Assembly (NCBI GenBank): GCA_900544255.1
Contig: UQUM01000008.1
Span: forward strand, 8,168 to 72,167
DNA: 64,000 bases
Origin: an uncultured Sutterella sp.
GTDB lineage: Bacteria > Pseudomonadota > Gammaproteobacteria > Burkholderiales > Burkholderiaceae_F
Direction: 5' to 3'
A program made the translations under genes and the position numbers. Below, piece by piece: positions 25,399 to 33,559 of this stretch (the stretch's first letter is position 1; the number at the start of each line of letters is the position of its first letter). Below the pieces are notes generated by a model. That model ran no database searches, was not told the DNA's origin, and saw only the letters and a program-made list of their open reading frames with translations.

Positions 25399-26895
25399 TT
25401 ATTCATCATCATCCTTCTTTTTTGGGGCCGGTGCCGAGCGGGACGCCTCAAGCCGCTCAAGATAGGCTTCGTCGATGTCGCCCGTCACATACACCCCGTC
25501 AAAGCACGAGCAGTCGAACTTCGTGATCGCCGGATTGAGGTCGCGCAGACTCGCGACGAGCCCTTCTTCCGTCTGATAAATGACCTTGTCGGCACCGATC
25601 GTCTTAGCAACGTCCTCAGCCGTCTGACCGTGACCGCAGATCAATTCGGAACGCGTCGGCATATCAATCCCGTACACGTTGGGGAAGCGCACGCGGGGCG
25701 CAGAACTCGCCACATACACCTTCTTCGCGCCGGATTCGCGCGCCATACGAACAATCTGCGACATCGTCGTACCGCGCACGATGGAATCGTCAACGAGGAG
25801 GATGTTCTTGTCCTTAAATTCCACCGGCATGGCGTTCAGCTTCTGACGCACGCTCTTTTTACGGGTCTGCTGCCCCGGCATGATGAAGGTACGGCCCACG
25901 TAGCGGTTCTTGATGAACCCTTCGCGGTACGTAATCCCCAATTTCTGCGCCAACTGCTGCGCCGCAGGTCTCGCCGAGTCCGGAATCGGCATCACGCAGT
26001 CGATTTCGGAAAGATCCAACTGCTTGGCGACTTCGTCGGCGAGGTATTCCCCGAGACGCAGCCGCGCCCCGTAAACGCTGATGCCGTCGATCACGCTGTC
26101 GGGACGCGCAAAATAGACGTATTCAAACGCGCAAGGCGTTAACTGCGGATTCTCGGCGCACTGCTCGCAAAACATTTCGCGGTCGCACGAAATAAAGACC
26201 GCTTCCCCGGGAGCAATATCGCGCACGAGATCAAATTCCAGCGCCGGCATCGTCACCGATTCGGAACTCACCAAATAGTCCAGCGTCCCGTCGTCCTGCT
26301 TTTGCGTCCCGAAGCACAAGGGACGGATACCGTAAGGATCGCGGAAGGCGAGGAGCCCCTTCCCGGCAATCACCGCCACGCAGGCATATCCGCCCTTCAC
26401 GCGCTTATGAACGCCCCTCACGGCATCAAACGCCACCTGCGGCGTAAATTTTTCACCGGGCTTCACGTGTATCGACAATTCGTCGGCGAGCACGTTCAAA
26501 AGCACTTCCGAGTCGCTCGTCGTATTGATGTGACGCCGATCAAGCACATAAAGTTCCTGCTTAACCGCATCGGCATTCGTAAGATTGCCGTTGTGGGCAA
26601 ACATAATGCCGTAGGGGGCGTTCACGTAAAAAGGCTGACTTTCCTCGTTGGAACTCGCGCAACCTGCCGTCGGATACCGCACGTGCCCAACCCCGAGATT
26701 ACCGGTGAGGCTGCGCATGTCGCGCGTTCTGAACACATCGCGCACGAGGCCCATCGCCTTATGCATATGAAAGATCCGGCCGTCCAACGTACCGATACCC
26801 GCTGCATCCTGCCCGCGGTGCTGCAAAAGCAGCAGTGCATCGTAAAGCCGCTGATTTACCGGGCTGTTGCTTACCAAACCGACTATGCCGCACAT
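25399..26895 (-). CDS. purF: amidophosphoribosyltransferase
   Basis: PurF makes 5-phosphoribosylamine from PRPP and glutamine, the first step of purine synthesis. The 498-residue protein begins MCGIVGLVS, where Cys2 becomes the N-terminal nucleophile of the glutaminase domain, followed by LLLQHRGQDAAGI and ILGVGHVRYPTAG-like sequence with NLGVGHVRYPTAGC. The PRTase domain carries the PRPP loop NILLVDDSIVRGTT at about 364-377. Length is as in E. coli (505). The order folC-dedD-cvpA-purF is conserved in proteobacteria. A terminator-like hairpin lies between cvpA and purF. Confidence 0.97.
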   Translation of the reverse strand: MCGIVGLVSNSPVNQRLYDALLLLQHRGQDAAGIGTLDGRIFHMHKAMGLVRDVFRTRDMRSLTGNLGVGHVRYPTAGCASSNEESQPFYVNAPYGIMFAHNGNLTNADAVKQELYVLDRRHINTTSDSEVLLNVLADELSIHVKPGEKFTPQVAFDAVRGVHKRVKGGYACVAVIAGKGLLAFRDPYGIRPLCFGTQKQDDGTLDYLVSSESVTMPALEFDLVRDIAPGEAVFISCDREMFCEQCAENPQLTPCAFEYVYFARPDSVIDGISVYGARLRLGEYLADEVAKQLDLSEIDCVMPIPDSARPAAQQLAQKLGITYREGFIKNRYVGRTFIMPGQQTRKKSVRQKLNAMPVEFKDKNILLVDDSIVRGTTMSQIVRMARESGAKKVYVASSAPRVRFPNVYGIDMPTRSELICGHGQTAEDVAKTIGADKVIYQTEEGLVASLRDLNPAITKFDCSCFDGVYVTGDIDEAYLERLEASRSAPAPKKKDDDE

Positions 26896-26933
26896 GGTCT
26901 GTCTGTCCTAAAAGTTGAAAAAAAGCTGTGGTT

Positions 26934-26965
26934 AAAAAAGGAAGGCTCTTTCACGAAAAAGAACC
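26934..26965 (-). terminator. hairpin with T-run between cvpA and purF
   Basis: On the minus strand GGTTCTTT (26965-26958) and AAAGAGCC (26951-26944) form an 8-bp stem with one G-T pair, followed by TTCC and six T. It may partly separate purF expression from the upstream genes. Confidence 0.55.
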
Positions 26966-26977
26966 CTCACCGAATCG

Positions 26978-27478
26978 TTATCTCACCTTGTACTTCCGAC
27001 GCATTTCACCCACCGCCGAAGGAAGATAAGGCACCGTAAAATCAATAATCCGCTCCGCAGGCACAATGAGCACCGAGTTGCGCCACTGCCCCGTGCGCAC
27101 GGCGGACGTCATCCCGAGGACGAACACCGCCGCGCAAACGATTAAAACGCCGCGCACGAAACCGAAAACCGATCCGATCGCCCGATCTTCAAAGGAAATC
27201 GACGCCGCCGCGAGAAGCCGGGCGCAGAGTTTGCCGAAAAGGCCGAAGGCAAAGAGCGTGAGCACCACGATCACGACGCCTGCCAAGGCATTTCGTACCA
27301 AAGGCCCCATACTTTCAAGGGGGATTTTGTCCCCTAATTCCGGTGCAAAGCGGATCGCCAAAAAAATCGCGACCACCCAAGCCACGATCGCCAGGATTTC
27401 CCGTACCACACCGCGGGACACTCCGACCACAGTCGAAATGAGGAGCACCGCACAGATCAAAAAATCGGCTTCATTCAT
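26978..27478 (-). CDS. cvpA: CvpA family membrane protein
   Basis: A 166-residue inner-membrane protein with four predicted helices and the CvpA pattern: VGVSRGVVREILAIVAWVVAIFLA near the N-terminus, then IGSVFGFVRGVLIVCAAVFVLG. In E. coli CvpA was first found through colicin V production and affects envelope stress and purine-linked phenotypes; its molecular activity is unresolved. Position between dedD and purF agrees with the conserved cluster. It starts 3 bases after the SPOR protein gene stop. Confidence 0.9.
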   Translation of the reverse strand: MNEADFLICAVLLISTVVGVSRGVVREILAIVAWVVAIFLAIRFAPELGDKIPLESMGPLVRNALAGVVIVVLTLFAFGLFGKLCARLLAAASISFEDRAIGSVFGFVRGVLIVCAAVFVLGMTSAVRTGQWRNSVLIVPAERIIDFTVPYLPSAVGEMRRKYKVR

Positions 27479-27481
27479 GGC

Positions 27482-28324
27482 TTACTTCTTCTCCGCAGGC
27501 AACTGACTGATGCCGCCGTGGCTTTCGTTATTTAAGGTCAAAATATCACGCGCTTTCTTGGCGTCGGCCATGGTGGCAAAGCGCCCCACCCGCACGCGCC
27601 ACAAATCCGTTCCGCGGCGTTTCACGGGTTCAATGTAAGAAGGCAACCCCAGCCGTTCCAAGGCCTTTGCCTTCGTTTCCGCCGCGGTCTTATTGGCCGT
27701 TGCAAAGAGCTGTATGTACCAGCGTCCCGCCGTATCCGACGCAACCGTCGTTTTCGCGGGCGCAGGCTTCGCTACGGACTTTACCGCTTCCGCCGCGGGT
27801 TTCTCAATGGCTTTCTCCGCCGTTTTCACCGGGACCGGATGCGATTCCTTCTTCACGGGGGGCTTCACCGCGGGCTTTTCCTTCAAAAGCGTCCCGATGG
27901 GATCAGATTCATCGGTCACCCCCGGCGCCGCCTTCATGCCGGCCGAAACGGGATTGGCAGCCGAGAGCGCTTTAGCCGTCGAACGCACGCTCCTTTCGTC
28001 AGCCGTCGGCTGCGGCCGTTCGCGTTTTGTTTCCGTCACCGCGGGCTTCACGTCCGTCACCACCGCTTTCTCAGCGCCGACCAAAGGCGGAATCACCGTA
28101 AGCGCCTTTCTGTCTACCGTCGCCAAATCCGGCTCAAAAAAAGCCGGTACCACAATGAGGGCGAGAAGCACCATCGCCGCCAACCCCAAAAGGCGGCGAC
28201 GCATCGTAAGCCGAGCGACGCGGCGGCTCTGAACCGCTTCGTTCACATCATCGGCAAAGGACGGCACCGCCGGGTCATTGGGAACCGGCTCCGTGCCGAA
28301 TATCTTTTGAAACTTCTCTTTCAT
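27482..28324 (-). CDS. dedD: SPOR domain protein, DedD-like
   Basis: A 280-residue bitopic protein. A cytosolic N-terminus (about 1-45) is followed by a membrane helix, RRLLGLAAMVLLALIVVPAFF, a Pro/Ala/Lys-rich linker and a C-terminal SPOR domain from about WYIQLFATANKTAAETKAKAL to the end. SPOR domains bind denuded septal peptidoglycan, so it probably acts at the division site. The frame is open to 28366 from a TTG, but the ATG at 28324 gives the usual DedD N-terminus (MKEKFQKIF). It lies between folC and cvpA as in E. coli. Confidence 0.85.
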   Translation of the reverse strand: MKEKFQKIFGTEPVPNDPAVPSFADDVNEAVQSRRVARLTMRRRLLGLAAMVLLALIVVPAFFEPDLATVDRKALTVIPPLVGAEKAVVTDVKPAVTETKRERPQPTADERSVRSTAKALSAANPVSAGMKAAPGVTDESDPIGTLLKEKPAVKPPVKKESHPVPVKTAEKAIEKPAAEAVKSVAKPAPAKTTVASDTAGRWYIQLFATANKTAAETKAKALERLGLPSYIEPVKRRGTDLWRVRVGRFATMADAKKARDILTLNNESHGGISQLPAEKK

Positions 28325-28366
28325 CCGAACATAAAGAACCCCGTGCTCACCACGGCGTCCGATCAA

Positions 28367-29716
28367 TCAGGGGTAGACGGCGAGGAATTTCGTCGCACGG
28401 ATCGCCTCAATCAGAGCCGATACCGTCACGAACGAACCGAATCCTATGATTCTAACAGGGCGGGGCAATATCTTCGCGGCCGCCTTTTCCGCCGCCGCCA
28501 AGGCCGCCGCCGGACTTTCGGCGTCCGTAATCACGTCGTCCGCCACCCCGGCTTTCGCCATCGCGTCCCGGAGCACAGAAAGTGCCGCGCCGCGGGCGGT
28601 CCCGAGTCCCGTCACAAACCACGCGTCCACCTGCGGGGCCACGGTCTTTACCACCCCCGTCATATCCTTGTCGGCCAACATACCGAGTACGGCCAACGTC
28701 GTCACCCCGTCCTTGCGCGTATCTTGAAGGTTGCGGGCCAACGCGGTCGCCGCCTGCGGATTGTGCCCGACGTCAAAAATGATTTCCGCCTGCGCGGTCG
28801 ACCCCTGCCGCACCGTTTCAAAGCGTCCCGTAATTTTCACGGACACCAGACCGCGGATAAGCGCTTCGCGGGGAACCGGGAGCTTTTCTTTCATCATAGC
28901 CAGTGCCGCAAGCACCCCGGCGGCGTTGGCGAGCTGATTGCGTCCAGGGAGCGCAGGATACGGTAAACCGTGCCGGGAATTTTCTCCCATTTCAAAGTCA
29001 AACGTCCCGTCGCCGTTTTCCGTCACGCGGAAATCCTGGCTGGCCAATTTGAGATCCGCCCCGATTTCCCGAGCGTGCGCAACGAGCGACGCCGGCGCAT
29101 CGGGATCGGCGCATACGGCGGGCTTTCCCGCACGATAAATGCAGGACTTCTCATACCCGATCTTTTCCCGGGTATCGCCCAAAAACGCCACATGATCAAT
29201 GCCGACCGCACAGACAATGCCGCAGTCCGTGTCAATGGCGTTCATCGCGTCAAGGCGTCCGCCCAAGCCGATTTCCAGAATGACGGCATCGGGCTTCTCG
29301 CGCATGAAAAGCCACAAAATCGCGAGTCCCGTAAATTCAAAATACGTGAGGGGCAGCTCCCCGCGCTCGGCTTCCACCCGTGCCATGGCTTCGGCAAGCA
29401 CCGCATCCGATGCTTCTTTCCCGTTCACGAGCGCCCGTTCATTAAACCGCAGTAAGTGCGGCGACGTATGCATGCAGACCTTGTATCCCGCATGCCGCAG
29501 AATGCGTTCGGTGAGCGCACACGTGCTGCCCTTACCGTTGGTGCCCGCCACCGTGAAAACCGGGCAGTCAAAATGAATGCCCATCCGGTCAATCATGGTC
29601 TTCATCCTCGTGAGTCCCATGTCGATGGGTTTCACATTGAGGTTTTCAGCGTAATGAAGCCAGTCGTCCAGGGCGGCGCCTGCCGCCGGAGCCGTGAGAA
29701 AATCAGAAGCGGTCAT
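28367..29716 (-). CDS. folC: dihydrofolate synthase / folylpolyglutamate synthase
   Basis: FolC adds glutamate to dihydropteroate and folates. The start at 29716 is taken because the extension to 29776 has no family sequence. The 449-residue Mur-ligase-type enzyme has FTVAGTNGKGSTCALTERIL (P-loop, about 51-70), HTSPHLLRFNERALVNG, the carboxylated-lysine region, EIGLGGRLDAMNAID and GIDHVAFLGDTREKIGYEK. The C-terminal glutamate-binding domain contains IIFDVGHNPQAA. It heads the folC-dedD-cvpA-purF cluster and is divergent from a small membrane protein gene. Confidence 0.95.
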   Translation of the reverse strand: MTASDFLTAPAAGAALDDWLHYAENLNVKPIDMGLTRMKTMIDRMGIHFDCPVFTVAGTNGKGSTCALTERILRHAGYKVCMHTSPHLLRFNERALVNGKEASDAVLAEAMARVEAERGELPLTYFEFTGLAILWLFMREKPDAVILEIGLGGRLDAMNAIDTDCGIVCAVGIDHVAFLGDTREKIGYEKSCIYRAGKPAVCADPDAPASLVAHAREIGADLKLASQDFRVTENGDGTFDFEMGENSRHGLPYPALPGRNQLANAAGVLAALAMMKEKLPVPREALIRGLVSVKITGRFETVRQGSTAQAEIIFDVGHNPQAATALARNLQDTRKDGVTTLAVLGMLADKDMTGVVKTVAPQVDAWFVTGLGTARGAALSVLRDAMAKAGVADDVITDAESPAAALAAAEKAAAKILPRPVRIIGFGSFVTVSALIEAIRATKFLAVYP

Positions 29717-29844
29717 GGAAAATGAAGCCTGCCGGAGAAAATACCAAACGGCGGCATTGTGCCTCAAATCCCTCAAAAAGGGGATAAGCGAAACGCCTCA
29801 GAGAGGAAGGTAGAATCTCGTCGTTTTCCTTTTCGGACTCCGTC

Positions 29845-30456
29845 ATGACCACCGTTTACTCGCCGGCCGCTCTTCTCATCATCGCGCTTTCCGTCCTTTT
29901 GGTTCTCGTCATCCTTCTCACAGTCATCAGTTTCTGCGTCTACGTGGCGACGGGACGTTCCCTTTTTTCGTTCAGGAAACGCGCCTCTCGGGAAACCCCG
30001 GAACTCTTTGCGCTTCAGGAAATGTGGCGTCAGTCCTACTGGTGGATAAACGCCAATTGGGCCGTGTTGAACGAAATGGCGCAAAAAGGCACCTTAAAGT
30101 CCGTCGTCGAGTGCCGCACAGAGACGTCGGAAGATTGCCTGCATTGGCTGCGGCGCCCGAACGATGCGAAAGTAGAGGCGTTTGTCACACTGCAACCTCA
30201 GTCCCGACATTTTGCCGCGACCTTTGCCGTCGTCACGAAGAACGGCCTCATTGAACTCACCGGCGTGGAAAAAGCGGGCTACACCCTGCCGTTACTTGAG
30301 CGCGCCGTCACGGGACGCACCGCGGACGACCTCAAGGCGCTTACCGCTGCCCTTGACGCAAAACGCCTTTCCCCCGTCATTGACGCGAAGGCCCTGCAGA
30401 AAGAAGCGGAGAGCCGCCTGACGATTCGATTGGCACGACTTCTTAAGCGCAAATAG
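29845..30456 (+). CDS. hypothetical protein with one N-terminal membrane helix
   Basis: A 203-residue protein of unrecognised family. Residues 8-35 form one strong membrane helix (ALLIIALSVLLVLVILLTVI), followed by a basic segment and a soluble domain with WWINANWAVLNEMAQKG and FAATFAVVTKNGLIELTG. The topology suggests an inner-membrane anchor. It is divergent from folC and starts the segment that leads into the accessory islet. Composition resembles the housekeeping genes around it. No function can be inferred. Confidence 0.65.
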   Translation: MTTVYSPAALLIIALSVLLVLVILLTVISFCVYVATGRSLFSFRKRASRETPELFALQEMWRQSYWWINANWAVLNEMAQKGTLKSVVECRTETSEDCLHWLRRPNDAKVEAFVTLQPQSRHFAATFAVVTKNGLIELTGVEKAGYTLPLLERAVTGRTADDLKALTAALDAKRLSPVIDAKALQKEAESRLTIRLARLLKRK

Positions 30457-30466
30457 AGAGTATTCG

Positions 30467-30544
30467 ATGGGTGGCAATTTCTTCGAACGCCTTGAGGCTC
30501 TCAATGCCAAAAAGGTCGAACTGCAGAAAGAATATTTTTGTTGA
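30467..30544 (+). pseudogene. 25-codon frame, possibly the front of a lost gene
   Basis: ATG at 30467 after AGAGAG opens a 25-residue reading, MGGNFFERLEALNAKKVELQ and so on, that looks like a helical protein start and ends just before the promoter of the HicB-like gene. It could be a small protein, or an N-terminal stub cut off at the left edge of the accessory islet. Low certainty. Confidence 0.25.
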
Positions 30545-30571
30545 CACTGTTGCAGCTGATCCGGCAATAAT
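30541..30571 (+). promoter_or_regulatory. possible promoter for hicB-like gene
   Basis: Perfect -35 TTGACA (30541-30546) and AATAAT (30566-30571) with a 19-base spacer, which is longer than ideal. Confidence 0.35.
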
Positions 30572-30629
30572 ACATAACAACACTCAATCAGCGACCAGCT
30601 ATAGACACGGTTAGACTGCCGGATATACG

Positions 30630-30687
30630 AAAAAAAAAATCCCCTGATGTCCGAAAACATTCAAGGGTCAAACAAAACAAGGAGAGA
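30630..30687. repeat. hairpin/purine-rich repeat, copy 1
   Basis: Ten A, then ATCCCCTG, an imperfect hairpin, and ACAAAACAAGGAGAGA (30672-30687). The same components in the same order and near-identical spacing recur at 33341-33398. On the minus strand it reads as a hairpin followed by a T10 run. No gene is terminated by it here. Confidence 0.55.
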
Positions 30688-30786
30688 TTCCACCTTGTTT
30701 AAAATCAACAGGTTACAACACCCTGCAAGCGTGTCGGGTAAACGCGCCAGGAAGTCAACGCCCATTTTTCACTTAAAGGACTCACA

Positions 30787-31044
30787 ATGAAATACTTCGT
30801 TGCCGTTTGGCATACAAACGGCATCTACACCGCCGAAGTCCCTGATCTCTCCGGCGTCGTTACTGAAACCGACAACTTTGACACCCTTGAAGATGCCGTC
30901 AAAGAAGCCGCCAGCGGTTGGATAAAGGCCAACCTTGTCAGCGGCCGTTCAATTTCCACCCCCAGTCCCGTAGAACGCTACCAGTCGAACCATAATTACT
31001 GCGACTGCCACTGGATACAAGTAGACATACCCACCGATTTCTGA
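30787..31044 (+). CDS. HicB-like antitoxin-fold protein, orphan
   Basis: An 85-residue protein with the HicB N-terminal fold: YFVAVWHTNGIYTAEVPDLSG, then the acidic TLEDAVKEAASGW helix. HicB proteins normally neutralise the HicA RNA-cleaving toxin and carry a C-terminal DNA-binding part. Here the C-terminus (about residue 55 on) is a short, unrelated tail with NHNYCDCHWIQVDI, and no HicA gene is adjacent. A 31-codon TTG-initiated frame (30697-30792) behind AAGGAGA overlaps the ATG, but it does not look like HicA. It may be a solitary regulator, or a decayed toxin-antitoxin module. Confidence 0.7.
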   Translation: MKYFVAVWHTNGIYTAEVPDLSGVVTETDNFDTLEDAVKEAASGWIKANLVSGRSISTPSPVERYQSNHNYCDCHWIQVDIPTDF

Positions 31045-31245
31045 AACCATTTTTTTGACATCCACGCCCCGATTGGATTACCGGCACCTGCAGAGCGCGG
31101 AGCCGTCCGAGGGGGCAGCCTTTTTTTGTATCATCCGAAGATCTTCTGAAGGAGCTAATTCCATATTCAATCGCGAAGGGTATGACGGCTGGTAGTCCAT
31201 TCATCCACTTTACAATACGCCCAAGCACCACTACAGAGAAACATC

Positions 31246-32157
31246 ATGAGCGACGTTATTGCCACGGTCTGGGATTTTGACAAGACATTGATTCCCGGCT
31301 ACATGCAGGATCCTATCTTTGATTACTTCAAATTCAGCGGAAAACAGTTCTGGGACGAAAACAAGGCCGAAATCGAGACCTACGAGAACCAAGACCTCAC
31401 CGTCAACCACGACACCTACTACCTCAACAAATTCATTCGCATGAGCCAGCCGGGGCAACCCTTTGACGGGCTGAACAACGCCCTTCTTAAAGAACTCGGC
31501 GGACGGCTGCAGTTTTACGAAGGCGCTTTGGATCTTTTCAAGAAAGTGTGCGCTTACAACGACAACGAGCGCTACAAAGAATTCGGCATCCGCTTTGAAA
31601 ACTACATCGTGAGCACCGGCTTCAAACGCATGATCGAAGGCTCTGCGATTTTCCCGTTCGTCAAAAAAATCTGGGGCGCAGAGCTGATCGACAGCGAAGG
31701 CGCAGACGGAAAAACTCGACTTACTGAAGTGGCCTACAGTCTGGACAACACCACGAAAACACGGGCCCTTTTTGAAATCAACAAAGGCGTCGGCATCATT
31801 GAAGGGGCCAACATCGACGTCAACTCCAAAATCCCCATGGAGAAGCGCCGCGTCCAGTTCTGCAACATGATCTACGTCGCCGACGGCCCGAGCGACGTCC
31901 CCGCCTTTTCCGTCATCAATCAGAAGAAAGGCTCAACGCTTGCCGTCTACCCCAAGGGGAACATGGAGGCTTTCCGGCAGGTCGATCGGCTGCAAAAGGA
32001 CGGACGCGTCCAGATGATTGCCGAAGCCGATTACAAAGAAGGTTCCGGCGCAAATCTCTGGCTGACGACACAGCTCGAAGAACAAGCCGACGTCATCATC
32101 ATGCAAAAGCGATCTCCCTATAAGCAGGGGCCGGGCACACCGGGACATCTCATCTAA
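31246..32157 (+). CDS. HAD-family phosphatase
   Basis: A 303-residue haloacid dehalogenase-type protein with motif I DFDKT at residues 10-14 (nucleophile Asp10, acid/base Asp12), a Thr/Ser motif II in YIVSTGFKRM, and motif IV DGPSDVPAF with both metal-binding Asp residues. The large insert after motif I is a C1-type cap, as in phosphoserine phosphatases. The substrate is unknown. It is cytosolic with no signal. It lies in the accessory islet, is preceded by a 200-base gap and converges on an unknown minus-strand gene. Confidence 0.8.
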   Translation: MSDVIATVWDFDKTLIPGYMQDPIFDYFKFSGKQFWDENKAEIETYENQDLTVNHDTYYLNKFIRMSQPGQPFDGLNNALLKELGGRLQFYEGALDLFKKVCAYNDNERYKEFGIRFENYIVSTGFKRMIEGSAIFPFVKKIWGAELIDSEGADGKTRLTEVAYSLDNTTKTRALFEINKGVGIIEGANIDVNSKIPMEKRRVQFCNMIYVADGPSDVPAFSVINQKKGSTLAVYPKGNMEAFRQVDRLQKDGRVQMIAEADYKEGSGANLWLTTQLEEQADVIIMQKRSPYKQGPGTPGHLI

Positions 32158-32161
32158 AGCA

Positions 32162-32190
32162 AAACCCCGACGGCTCACGCTGACGGGGCT
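32162..32190 (-). terminator. hairpin between convergent islet genes
   Basis: CCCCG and CGGGG arms with an inner GC stem and two mismatches; on the minus strand it is followed by TTTTGCTTT, so it probably ends the unknown minus-strand gene. Confidence 0.5.
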
Positions 32191-32224
32191 ATGTAATCTT
32201 AGTTTAGAGAAAACAACAACTGAA

Positions 32225-33085
32225 CTATTCTTCCGGCGGGATGAGCTCACGCACTTCCGTCACCGTCTTCACAGACCTCGTACGGGCCGCTTTGTACTGA
32301 ACCGTACGAACGACGGCCCGGATGCTGGTACCATTCTCTATACGGATCTTGCGCTTTTTCACCGCATCAAGGAACTCTTCATCCTCAACATCGGCCGTAA
32401 ATTCCTCCCCGTCGCTGAAACGCCAATTCTTCGGTGAGCCGACGACCGAACACGTCAGGACATCCAGGATCACCTCAACTTCATTGTCCGTCAAGACCAC
32501 CCCTTCTTCCTGCCGGAAATACCGGCGGTCTTCCTTTGTGACCGTCGCCGCTTCCTTATCTTCTTCGCCCGCAAGGATCTTGATGGCTTCCGCACCTTCC
32601 ATGTCAAGCGTCTGCGTCAGCCTGGACAGCTGCGTCTTCGTACGGTTGTTGTTATAGATGTTGACGATGCAACGGTCGAACTGAAGCCGGTCGCCGAGCT
32701 CGTTCTCAACCGTCACGTTGGGATTTGTCGCCTGGTCTTCGACCACCTTTACCTTTTTACCGAGGGCCCACTTCCCCAGCTGCAACAGTTTCTTCAGCGT
32801 GTAGCCCACGCCGGTCAAAACTGTCACCGCACTCGCCGAGGCCGCCAAAGGCGTTGCCGTGCATTCCTGGTAAAGCTCAACGATAAAGGAACCGGCCTTG
32901 ACCGCATTCACCTTAATTTCGGCTTCCGCTTCTTTGCCGTAAGCGACGTCGGAGATACGTTTGGCGAGGTCATCCAGCGCCAAAAGCGACTGAGCCAACG
33001 CGGCCGCCGGAATCTGATGCTTATCAAACGCCGGCCCGTCAAATTCGATTGAAAAAGTTTCAGCCATCGCACGTGTTCCTGACAT
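32225..33085 (-). CDS. hypothetical protein of the accessory islet
   Basis: A 286-residue protein with no family I can name. The start at 33085 is set by a near-perfect GGAGGTAA seven bases upstream; the frame runs on to 33268 without conserved content. Residues about 70-100 include a moderately hydrophobic stretch (ASASAVTVLTGVGYTLKKLL) and the C-terminal half is acidic, then basic (KAARTRSVKTVTEV). It reads as a soluble or peripherally attached two-part protein. It is divergent from the TlpA end and convergent with the HAD gene. Confidence 0.6.
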   Translation of the reverse strand: MSGTRAMAETFSIEFDGPAFDKHQIPAAALAQSLLALDDLAKRISDVAYGKEAEAEIKVNAVKAGSFIVELYQECTATPLAASASAVTVLTGVGYTLKKLLQLGKWALGKKVKVVEDQATNPNVTVENELGDRLQFDRCIVNIYNNNRTKTQLSRLTQTLDMEGAEAIKILAGEEDKEAATVTKEDRRYFRQEEGVVLTDNEVEVILDVLTCSVVGSPKNWRFSDGEEFTADVEDEEFLDAVKKRKIRIENGTSIRAVVRTVQYKAARTRSVKTVTEVRELIPPEE

Positions 33086-33340
33086 AGAGTTACCTCCGCT
33101 TGAGAGGCAATCAGAGCCGAAGGGCTCCGTAAATCTTTTAAGGTTAACACAAACGAACAGCATCGACCGCGCCCGGGGTAAGAAATTTTCTTGATTTACC
33201 CGCCTGAGTGAGCGGGTCTCTTTTTGTTGGGTAAATGATGCGCGAAAAACACGCGACACGACACACAATTACGGAACGTTTGTAGACATATCAAGACAGT
33301 TAAAGGCAAAGGAAAACCCTTTAAATTTCAACTGGTTGTA
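33086..33340. other. gap at the right side of the islet
   Basis: Part of a 474-base gene-free stretch. It holds the likely promoter of the unknown minus-strand gene, and an inverted repeat ACCCGC/GCGGGT (about 33197-33216) followed on the plus strand by CTCTTTTTG, which looks like a weak terminator with no matching plus-strand gene. Nothing else is seen up to 33559 except repeat copy 2. Confidence 0.4.
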
Positions 33341-33378
33341 AAAAAATCCCCTGTGAGTCAACAACCTACAGGGGATTA
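33341..33378 (-). terminator. intrinsic terminator of the octahaem cytochrome operon
   Basis: On the minus strand AATCCCCTGT (33378-33369) pairs perfectly with ACAGGGGATT (33355-33346), followed by a T7 run (33347-33341). It lies about 180 bases beyond the last gene (TlpA-like). It is also the hairpin part of repeat copy 2. Confidence 0.75.
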
Positions 33379-33398
33379 AGTACAAAACAAGGAGAGAG
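33341..33398. repeat. hairpin/purine-rich repeat, copy 2
   Basis: A7, ATCCCCTG, hairpin, then ACAAAACAAGGAGAGA (33383-33398). It matches copy 1 at 30630-30687 in direct orientation, 2.7 kb away, with a 34- instead of 31-base distance between the two conserved blocks. Confidence 0.55.
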
Positions 33399-33559
33399 AA
33401 TAACGAAAGGGCGAAGCCAGAGGATCGAAAGCCGGAAGCTTTTGAGGCCGCCGCTCCTTCATTTCGACGGGAATAGTAAGGGGACTTTTCGCTTTGCGAT
33501 ACCTCCCGCGGAAGGTATTCTGATGACGTACTCCCTCACTCTAAAAAGCAACGCGTCGG

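Noticed and set aside
30697..30792. 31-codon TTG frame as a HicA toxin
   Set aside because: It is about half the length of HicA and lacks the conserved Gly-x-His segment.
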